Source of the DNA: Coemansia sp. RSA 487
Taxonomy: Eukaryota > Kickxellomycota > Kickxellomycetes > Kickxellales > Kickxellaceae
Reading direction: 5' to 3'
Assembly (NCBI GenBank): GCA_027577595.1
Contig: JANBRJ010000116.1
Location: 1-48,958, forward strand
Length of the DNA: 48,958 bases
The notes beneath the pieces were generated by a model that saw nothing but the letters and a program-made list of their open reading frames with translations, was not told the origin of the DNA and made no database searches. The position numbers and the translations under genes were made by a program. Of this stretch, positions 42,271 through 48,958 are shown piece after piece. Within the stretch, counting starts at the first letter, position 1, and each line of letters begins with the position of its first letter.

Positions 42271-43281
42271 ATGCTGGCTTATTTTAGCAGAGAAGTGCAC
42301 AGACTGGGCGTCAGGAGCAGAAGAGGGCTCGAGCATATACCTATACCTGCAGCAATAAAGTGTCGGTGCTATTCAGAATGGTCCAGAAAAGACCCAAGGC
42401 GTAAGCGGTGGGAAAGGGTGTCGGCAGCCAGGCCTGAAATGATATCTGCCGACCTGCCCAACTCGGAGCTCTTATATGGCGTCGCGCCGGTAATGGCAGC
42501 ACTGAAGAAAGGATCGCGCGAGGTATACGAACTATACTACCGTAGTAACAATATTGGAGACGTTTTCCATGGCAAAGTCGACGAGATCTTTTCAATGGCA
42601 AAGCAGCAAGGCGTGCCGATAAAGCATGTTTCGAAAGAAACCCTGGTGCGTGCTGTGGATGGCAACATTCACCAAGGGATAGTGCTAAAAGTTAGTAAGA
42701 TCAAGGACCACACGCTGCTGCGATTCGGGCAGTTCAAGGATGGGCAGTATGCTATACACACCAGCGAGGACATGTTTGTGTATGAGTCGCGACGTAGGTA
42801 TCCTCTATGGGTGTGTCTGGACAGGATCCAGGATCAGTACAATCTGGGCTCGATTATGCGCTCGGCACTGTTTTTCGGGGCCGATGGGATAGTCATTGAT
42901 TACAAGGAAGGCTGTAGGCCGACGCCACACGTGTGCAAGGCCAGTGCCGGAGCCCGAGAGTACATTCCGTGCTTTAATTCGCGAAACATCGTTGATCTTC
43001 TGAGCCAGGCTAAGCAGGACGGGTGGAAGGTCATATCGACATCCACACGAGACGCTGAGAATGGAGAGTCGGCCACGCCTGGATGCCTAGCAAGCCTTGA
43101 CAGCCCGGCGATCGTTGTTCTCGGCAACGAGGGCTTTGGTGTCCGCGAGCAGATTGTCAGCAACAGCAGCGTGAGCGTGCACATCCCCGTGAGGGCTGAT
43201 ACTCCAGAGATGTTTGACTCGCTGAATGTTGGTGTTGCTGCGGCGATAGCTCTTTCGGCAATCAAATTTACTGGCGAGTAA
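42271..43281 (+). CDS. mrm1: Mitochondrial rRNA 2'-O-ribose methyltransferase, MRM1-like (SpoU/TrmD knot family)
   Basis: A 336-residue SpoU-family methyltransferase that would methylate a ribose of large-subunit mitochondrial rRNA using S-adenosylmethionine. The N-terminus is basic and free of acids for its first dozen residues except one Glu, rich in Arg and Ser, as in a mitochondrial targeting peptide. A substrate-binding subdomain (LLYGVAPVMAALKKGSR) is followed by GNIHQGIVLKV. The knot motifs are motif 1 CLDRIQDQYNLGSIMRSALF, motif 2 VVLGNEGFGVRE, and motif 3 FDSLNVGVAAAIAL near the end. The ATG at 42271 is preferred over an upstream non-ATG extension because a splice acceptor lies just before it. 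Confidence 0.9.
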   Translation: MLAYFSREVHRLGVRSRRGLEHIPIPAAIKCRCYSEWSRKDPRRKRWERVSAARPEMISADLPNSELLYGVAPVMAALKKGSREVYELYYRSNNIGDVFHGKVDEIFSMAKQQGVPIKHVSKETLVRAVDGNIHQGIVLKVSKIKDHTLLRFGQFKDGQYAIHTSEDMFVYESRRRYPLWVCLDRIQDQYNLGSIMRSALFFGADGIVIDYKEGCRPTPHVCKASAGAREYIPCFNSRNIVDLLSQAKQDGWKVISTSTRDAENGESATPGCLASLDSPAIVVLGNEGFGVREQIVSNSSVSVHIPVRADTPEMFDSLNVGVAAAIALSAIKFTGE

Positions 43282-43615
43282 GGCAGATGGACAGAAATGC
43301 GGCTTTTTTATTGGCGAAACGGCGATAGCAAAACAAAAAATAATAATAATAAAGCACCAGTTGAATCTGGTGCGAATCGTTCATGCTGCAGATAAAGGCG
43401 TGTTGATTTGCTTACTTTTATTTTATGCTAGAGCAGAAATCAATAGAAAGGCTATGTACAATGCTTGCTGCGAAGCTATCCACAAAGACGACCTTGCACA
43501 CCATTTCTCCACACAAGGCACAACCAAGGGGAATTTCCCTATTTCCCCACTTTACCTTTCTTTTTTCTGCATTGTTTTTTTTTGTTTGCTAAACTACTAA
43601 AAAGAGTGGAAGCGA
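43282..43615. other. Intergenic, upstream of the HNH gene
   Basis: AT-rich gap with a short AAT repeat near 43340 and pyrimidine-rich sequence before the next ATG. No gene seen. Confidence 0.5.
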
Positions 43616-45046
43616 ATGTCGATTCTAAACTTCTTCTCTCTGAGAGCTCCACGCAGTGGAAATACAGAAGTGGAATGTACACAGGAACGTGCACCGCAAA
43701 CATCGAGCACCAGCACGCCTTCTTCGCGGCAGAGGTCCGATAGCTGTCAGAGTGAACATCATGCCATGCCGCACAGCACCGCAAAGTTTGTTGTGCCGAC
43801 GGAGGAGGAGTGTTGGCCGGTGACAATGTTGCTAGAGATGTATCCGGAACTTCGGTTCGAGCGCTGGCTTCCGAGCAGACTTCGTACAATAACGAAAACC
43901 AGCAGCAACATTTACGACGAAAGACTGCTTCGCGGCCCCAACAAGCGGGTGCTCTGTCTTTGGTGCAGCAAAGAGACCACGGAGAGCGGCGCACTCTTCT
44001 GCTCGCACCCCTCCTCGCCGAGACAAGCGAACGCCGCCAGAGCATCCTCAAGCAGCGATGCGGCCGAATCCTCGCTTGGCGAGGGCTGTGAGCACGAGCA
44101 TCGCGTTCGTCGCGACGGCAAATATGTTCGGCGGCAGCTATTTCTGCGTGACCAGGGCGTGTGTGCCAAATGCGGCATCGACGCCCACGAGCTGTTTACA
44201 TTGGCAAGCGCCTGTTGCTCGCTACCGCAAAGGAACAACATGGCTAAACAGCTTATCAAGCAGAACCCTGAATGGGACAAGAAGATGCGGAAGCCGCTGG
44301 CTAGCATGGAGTACACATTTGTGGAGGGCATGTTCTGGGAAGCCGCTCACAAGATTGATATCAAGCACGGCGGCGGCTTATGCAGTCTTGACGGGCTCCA
44401 GACTCTGTGTGTTCCCTGCCACACCGACGAATACATGCGAAACTATGCCGAGGAGGTCCGTAATTTGCACATCTTCCAGTCGCCACCTGCAATAGAGCGC
44501 AACAAAGACACGACGCCATCCATACCACAGCACTTCAAAAGCAAGGGCTCCTCTGCAACTAGCATGGCAGATAATGGCATCGCATCGCTTGCATCATCAC
44601 TGCCCCAAATGCATTCACTCGGCACGCCAACCAAGCAACGACCACGATCCGTTGCCAAGAAGCCAGGCTCTGTGGCCGATGCTCTAAAAAATACCACCAG
44701 CGCAAAACCTTCTTCACACAAGCTGGCGTCGCATATAGATCTCATTGTGGATTTAACATCGCCACACGGCAAGCCTGTAATATCATTTCCTGACGAGGAT
44801 CTGGGCATGCTTGCAAGCAAGCTAACAGCAATTGACATTTCGTCCGATGAGCAGAGCTCTGACGACCTTGAGGTTCTTGAACAGTTTGAAACGCCCAAGC
44901 CAAAGATCCAAAAGGAGCAGCAATTCCAAAAGGCAAAGCGCAGCGAGCTTGCAAACAGCCTCTGTAGCTCCATAGTTGGCACCAGCCCTGCTTCGCCAAG
45001 GACACGTCCGGAACAAAAACGCGCTCCTCGCCGTAGATTTTGCTAA
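43616..45046 (+). CDS. HNH-nuclease-type protein related to the ZRANB3 C-terminus, with N-terminal PIP-like motif
   Basis: A 476-residue protein. It opens with MSILNFFSLR, which fits the hydrophobic half of a PCNA-interacting (PIP) box (I-x-x-F-F) but lacks the leading Gln. A CX2C...CXH cluster (Cys114, Cys117, Cys129, His131) may bind zinc. The HNH-like domain spans about 168-275: RRQLFLRDQGVCAKC, FWEAAHKIDIKHGGG, LCSLDGLQTLCVPCH. This order matches the HNH domain at the end of the replication-fork remodeller ZRANB3. The His of HKID (about 245) and the final CH are kept, while the middle position usually read as Asn (LDN) is Gly here. The rest is disordered and contains a SUMO-interaction-like DLIVDLT at about 377-383. 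I infer a stand-alone DNA repair nuclease or structural relative at replication forks. Confidence 0.75.
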   Translation: MSILNFFSLRAPRSGNTEVECTQERAPQTSSTSTPSSRQRSDSCQSEHHAMPHSTAKFVVPTEEECWPVTMLLEMYPELRFERWLPSRLRTITKTSSNIYDERLLRGPNKRVLCLWCSKETTESGALFCSHPSSPRQANAARASSSSDAAESSLGEGCEHEHRVRRDGKYVRRQLFLRDQGVCAKCGIDAHELFTLASACCSLPQRNNMAKQLIKQNPEWDKKMRKPLASMEYTFVEGMFWEAAHKIDIKHGGGLCSLDGLQTLCVPCHTDEYMRNYAEEVRNLHIFQSPPAIERNKDTTPSIPQHFKSKGSSATSMADNGIASLASSLPQMHSLGTPTKQRPRSVAKKPGSVADALKNTTSAKPSSHKLASHIDLIVDLTSPHGKPVISFPDEDLGMLASKLTAIDISSDEQSSDDLEVLEQFETPKPKIQKEQQFQKAKRSELANSLCSSIVGTSPASPRTRPEQKRAPRRRFC

Positions 45047-45446
45047 GGGATGCTTGTACAAGTACAGCCTCCTGCACAGTGTTTGGGCCTGTGAAAGAGC
45101 GGTGTGGCTTAGTTGGCTTTAGATGTTTATAAACATGTTCAAAGTACTGTGCTGTACAAATCTAGTTGCGTCGAATAAGGATGTATATGCGTCGAATAGT
45201 CAAAGGTTTGCGGTAGCAATAATGCATTTTACATTCCAAGAAAAAGTCGTTTGCGTCAGCTGGCGTTATATCTGCGCTTGAAAGCAAGAGGCGCAAACTG
45301 GGCTTTGTAGAGAAAACTATTCGCTACACACCTATTATTTCACACTAAAAATAGATTAGCTTCTCGGTCTCTGTCTGTGATTTCAGTATAGTTAGTTAAC
45401 ATTGATCTTAATGAAACCCAACAATCTGAAGAAGTACAACTAAGCC
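45047..45446. other. Gap between the HNH gene and the transposon cluster
   Basis: No coding frame, tRNA or structured RNA that I can support. It marks the edge between host genes and the accessory end of the window. Confidence 0.5.
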
Positions 45447-45850
45447 ATGCACGCTTTGTCTGCTGTAGACATGTTGGAAGAAGACCGTCACTCGAATAAG
45501 GAACCAGAGAACATGTTTGTACGCATGCACATGTTGATGGATGTTTCATTGAGAAAGTCTCAAGCCGTTTCTGCTGCCAGAAAGAGAAAAGCCAACGGCA
45601 AGAAGATCAGGGTTAGTGGGCGTGTTGACACACGAACAGAGCATTTTATGGCCTACATCTCAAGTGTAATCGATATACTGGATGCAAAGAACATGAAAGG
45701 CCGCTTATCTTGTGATGGACAATAGTCCAATCCACACGCCATTAGCCATTCGAGACCTAATAAAAAACAGACGATACACGTGTCTATATATGCCTCCATA
45801 CTCGCCCTTTCTAAATCCCATTGAGGAGCTTTGGTCCAAAGTAAAACGGG
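45447..45850 (+). mobile_element. Tc1/mariner (IS630-like) transposase remnant, C-terminal part
   Basis: The right half of a DDE transposase. A first frame includes KKIRVSGRVDTRTEHFMAYI and VIDILDAKNM. A second frame follows with VMDNSPIH (second catalytic Asp) and YMPPYSPFLNPIEELWSKVK (third acidic residue), the classical Tc1/IS630 signature. A single frame change near 45715 separates them, and the N-terminal half is missing, so it is dead. Its right end abuts the Ty3-like fossil at about 45848, so one element was truncated by, or inserted beside, the other. The half missing here is the one present near 36.5 kb, though I cannot show they are from the same copy. Confidence 0.75.
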
Positions 45851-48272
45851 GGTGTTTCAACACAAATCGTTCGTTTCGGATCTAACTTCTTGATAATCGG
45901 TGCAAACGACAGCCGTTCCTTCAACTCATTAAATGCCGATTCTGCTTCGTCATTCCAAACAAACTTCTCTGTCGCCAGAAAACTCATCAATAGCATAGCA
46001 ATTTGTGAGCAGTTTTTGACAAAACGACGACGATACCCACTAAGACCAAGGAAAGCCTAAACATTAGTAAACGATTCAGGCACACGCCAATTTTTAACCG
46101 CTGCCACTTTGCCTGGATCTGTTTTCAAGCCATCCTTCGTGGTCACATAACCCAAGAACTCAACCGAATCCTTGAGCATCTCGCATTCCTTCGGGTTCGT
46201 ATGTAGATTGTTCTCCTGCAAATGCTGGAGCACTGCATCCAAATGCTTCGCGTGTTCTTCAGCATTCATTGAATAAATCAGAATACCATCCAAGTGCACG
46301 ATGCAACGTTTGCCAATCAAACCGCGTGGTGCATGGTTCATCGCTCGCTGGAACACCGCCGATGCATTGGCCAGCCCAAACGGCACAACCGTGTACTCGT
46401 ACGATCTTACTTTCGTTTGGAAACCCATATTCGGAATGATCTCATCACGAATACCCACCTGGTGATATGCCTGAACAAGATCGATCTTCGAAAACATCTG
46501 CGCGCCATGTGTTTCATCAAGCAAGTCATCAAGTGGCATTGGAAACGCATTCTTAATCGTACATTTGTTCAAGCTGCGATACTCAACACACATGCGCAGC
46601 GTACCATCCTTCTTGCGCACAAACAACGCCAGAGCAGCCCAAGGCGATGTAGACGTGCGAATGTAACCTTTCTTCAGCAATTCGCCTATCCGCTTCTCCA
46701 TCTCGGCCATCTCTGCATGTAACAAACGATACGGCGCCCTGGCGACCGGTTCAGACCCTCCTGTCAGATGGATCTCCATTTTAGGACCGCCAGGCACAGG
46801 TCGACTGACTGGCGGTTGCTCAAGTACTTGCCTATACTTTGAGCACAATATCGCCAACTGATCTTCCTGACTCGTCGCCAGTGCTGCAACAGACAATTGA
46901 GACTTCAAACCGTCCTCAAGAAATATCACGCAAACCCAGCCCATCGAGTCGACATTGTCATCTTTCACTAGCTTTGTCACTGCATTGACTGTAGTCGGTT
47001 TGACTACGTTCTCTGCAACAGACGCAGCCCGAACCACTGTTCCCGAGATTTTCCAACGCTTATATTTTTCAGTAATAAACACATCCTCCTTGCAATGGAT
47101 ATTGCTCTTGTGCTCTTTCAGCCGGTTGTTATCGAGCAGAATATTAGCCGTCGCTGGCATCACCAAACAATAAGTATTAATGCGCAAATTGCCACCGAAA
47201 TGAATAGGCAATCTGCAATACTTTGTAAAGTCATGACAGTGTGCGCCATCGGCCAAAACAGTCGGTAGCGACGCATCCAAACCATACAACTTGATCTTCG
47301 ACTTCTTACAAAACTCCTCATCGGCAATATTTATCTGCAACCCACCATCCACCAAAATGTGAGCCGGGATCTCGTTAACCATGCCGTCAATATACAACTG
47401 CTCCGCAGGTAGGATTTGTGCAGGCGCCCCATTCAACGGACTCCTTTCGATAAACGCTATACTACGCGGTGCAACCAAGGGCTTGTCAGTCCTCGCAACC
47501 TTCGGCCAGTTATCCAGATTACAGAGAGGTGTAGCTGTCAGCATTACATCGATCTTAGCTGGCTCCCGCTGCATTGGCTTTTTGGCTGTGAAGAAGCTCT
47601 TAGCCTTTGACACAACTGCATCGAACTTATACGCTATATTAATCGCTGTTTCAGCAATGAACCGGTTACAAAGCTTGATCAGAAATTTCACAATGGATAT
47701 ATCTGCTGCAAGCCCCTGTCCGACATTGTATACGCCGCGTTTGCATAGAATTTTATATTCCTCAAGGAAGGTTTCAAACTCGGCCGAATTCGTCGGCGGC
47801 TTCATCTAATAAATTTGAATGCTAGCGTCCAACCGATGATGGATCGCGTCGCAATATAGCGTGACTAGAAACTCTCTCAACGAACTCCACGCCAGAATCT
47901 CGTGACCATTCAAAGCGTACCAATTCTCGTACTCCTTTGATCGCTTGTCCATTGGGACTTTCATCAACGCGAACGATACCCATAGATCTTTCCCGACCCG
48001 GAACAATTTAAAAACATATCTAGTGTGTTGCAGCCATAAACTGATTAGAACAATCTTCTCGGTTACTCCCATCCGGCTGCAACTTCTGAAGGGTTTTCAA
48101 AACATAGTCGATCTCTGTGGCCGATAACAAATTTGTAGTTTCAACAGTCGCCATCATCATACACGTTGCGACAACCAACACAACAGAACAATAATCACTA
48201 AACAATTCAACATTAGAGGAAGCGATTTGAATTAAATTATAATAGTCTAAAAGTCGGTGGTGCTACCAAGTT
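45850..48272 (-). mobile_element. Ty3/gypsy-like LTR retroelement fossil (truncated)
   Basis: A minus-strand fragment of a Ty3/gypsy-family element, treated as a fossil. From its 5' side it shows a gag-like segment (about 48205-47806), then a long pol-like segment (about 47805-45850) with a retropepsin-like region, a reverse transcriptase region and the beginning of the RNase H region. Integrase and the 3' LTR are absent; the element ends where the Tc1-like remnant begins. A TGGTAGC sequence at 48268-48262 resembles a primer-binding site for an initiator-Met-type tRNA, which would put the inner end of a 5' LTR near 48270. The copy is broken, with a few breaks besides the end truncation. The pol segment is still well preserved, which suggests a fairly young insertion. 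Confidence 0.85.
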
Positions 48273-48301
48273 TCATAAATATTGTTAGTATTTTTCAAAT
48301 C

Positions 48302-48532
48302 GGAACTAAAGCTCCTCTTCGTTTTTATTCCAACAAAAAATTGGCTTTTATAGCCGTCAAACCATTCTGATAATGATGATGGCTCGCAATATGATTGTCT
48401 CGTTGGAACAACCATATTGTTGGGAAGCATATATCGTATGCTTCCCGGTTATCTAGTTCAGTTGTTATAGTGTTCGTACGGCTATAAAAGCCAGGCTGTT
48501 TATAAAAAATAAAGACGAGGAACTTTAGCTCC
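48302..48532. repeat. Long imperfect inverted repeat (foldback), possibly within an LTR
   Basis: The arms are 48302-48357 and 48478-48532. The outer blocks GGAACTAAAGCTCCTC (48302-48317) and GAGGAACTTTAGCTCC (48517-48532) pair with two mismatches. The inner blocks GGCTTTTATAGCCGT (48343-48357) and ACGGCTATAAAAGCC (48478-48492) pair perfectly, and AT-rich sequence between them pairs partly. The total span is about 230 bases. It lies just outside the presumed primer-binding site of the retroelement fossil, so it may be part of that LTR or a separate MITE-like foldback. No target-site duplication is obvious. Confidence 0.7.
48422..48446. repeat. Perfect 10-bp hairpin in the centre of the foldback
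   Basis: GGGAAGCATA and TATGCTTCCC form a perfect 10-base stem around the 5-base loop TATCG, near the centre of the larger inverted repeat. Confidence 0.9.
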
Positions 48533-48820
48533 GTCTGCTCTCTTGATATTCTTGTGAAAAGGGATATATCAGTATCATAAGTGTTCCCAAGCAAGCTAAA
48601 GAACGAAAAGAGAATGTGTGCCTGATTAGGAAAGGCAGCGTGACATTGATGACTCAACGTTAACCAACGCTATATAACAACCAAAGGGTTTATTTTTCCT
48701 TTTCGCTTTTGTTTCTCCTTGGCTTTCCTTTGACATTTTATTTCTACTAGTAACACCAAATACACCTTTCAGTGTATATATTATATTAGTTATCTGCTCT
48801 TGTTTGCTCACCCATTACCA

Positions 48821-48958
48821 ATGGGAAATGAGGATATATCAGACACAGGGATACACGTTATAAAGTGTCCCCTAAAATCCTTGGTAAATGACAGAAATGA
48901 CATTACCAAGGTAAACGACTATGTCGTAGTGGCCAACACAGCCTCTGCACACATGTAT
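48821..48958 (+). CDS. Partial ORF at right edge, possibly a transposon-encoded Fanzor/TnpB-like protein
   Basis: An ATG at 48821 opens a frame that stays open for all 46 codons to the window end. The translation (HVIKCPLKSLVND, then DITKVNDYVVVANTASAHMY) has the look of an N-terminal region with a beta strand, then a helix running into what may be a long helical segment. From memory, similar openings (strand, then LKSLVKD, then VNxxVxxxN) occur in families of transposon-borne proteins in Mucoromycota-type genomes, some of which are Fanzor/TnpB-like RNA-guided nucleases. That match is by recollection only, and the diagnostic RuvC-like and zinc-ribbon regions lie outside the window. The AT-rich 150 bases before it have no clear terminal repeat. 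It may equally be an unrelated host gene. Confidence 0.35.
   Translation, partial: MGNEDISDTGIHVIKCPLKSLVNDRNDITKVNDYVVVANTASAHMY

Noticed and set aside
45105-45180. Possible tRNA (GGCTTAGTTGG resembles a D-arm)
   Set aside because: No T-arm GGTTCAAATCC-like sequence or acceptor-stem pairing follows, so it does not fold as a tRNA.

Overview
The window looks like nuclear DNA from a filamentous, probably early-diverging fungus (Zoopagomycota or Mucoromycota rather than Dikarya). The evidence is a set of fungal-type genes: a velvet regulator, an AreA-like GATA factor, a TSC2 orthologue, Swf1, Alg1, Yip1, TAF5 and frequenin/NCS-1. Genes are dense, introns are short with GTAAGT-like donors, and several very long genes have no intron. 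The placement within fungi is my inference, because no rRNA or other phylogenetic marker is present.

Layout, left to right. 1-1276: partial gene with a cysteine-rich motif (-). 1521-2844: DHHC palmitoyltransferase, Swf1 type (-). 3381-3992: lysine-rich H1-tail-like protein (-). 4044-6072: unresolved stretch with a long uncertain ORF. 6073-7909: spliced SR-type RRM protein (-). 7910-11329: few convincing genes, one small ORF at 10374. 11330-14545: orphan SNF2 ATPase (+), convergent with 14772-20219, tuberin/TSC2 (-). 20940-23650: seven-exon ALG1 mannosyltransferase (-). 23745-25514: NIPA/Rsm1-like zinc-finger protein (-). 25929-26189: MoaD-type molybdopterin synthase small subunit (+). 26315-28561: five-exon velvet factor (-). 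30205-31064: NCS-1 calcium sensor (+). 32621-35176: two-finger GATA factor (+). 35462-36199: Yip1 (-). 37559-39925: TAF5 (+), convergent with 40037-42007, a disordered nuclear-type protein (-). 42271-43281: MRM1-like mitochondrial rRNA methyltransferase (+). 43616-45046: ZRANB3-type HNH protein (+).

The last 3.5 kb is accessory. It holds a Tc1/mariner transposase remnant (its counterpart half lies at about 36.5 kb), a degraded Ty3/gypsy-like retroelement fossil on the minus strand, a long imperfect inverted repeat with a perfect nested hairpin, and the start of an ORF that runs off the right edge and may belong to another mobile family.

The genes do not form one pathway; this is ordinary eukaryotic gene order. 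Functional themes recur: nutrient and TOR signalling (TSC2, GATA factor), development (velvet), secretory and membrane traffic (Swf1, Alg1, Yip1, NCS-1), and transcription or chromatin (TAF5, SNF2, H1-like, SR protein). I reconstructed the exon structures of ALG1, the velvet gene, NCS-1, most of the SR gene, the Swf1 start and the left-edge gene by matching splice sites, reading phase and family conservation. No clearly new multi-gene system is visible; the most interesting items are the HNH/PIP protein, the orphan SNF2 ATPase and the right-edge ORF.
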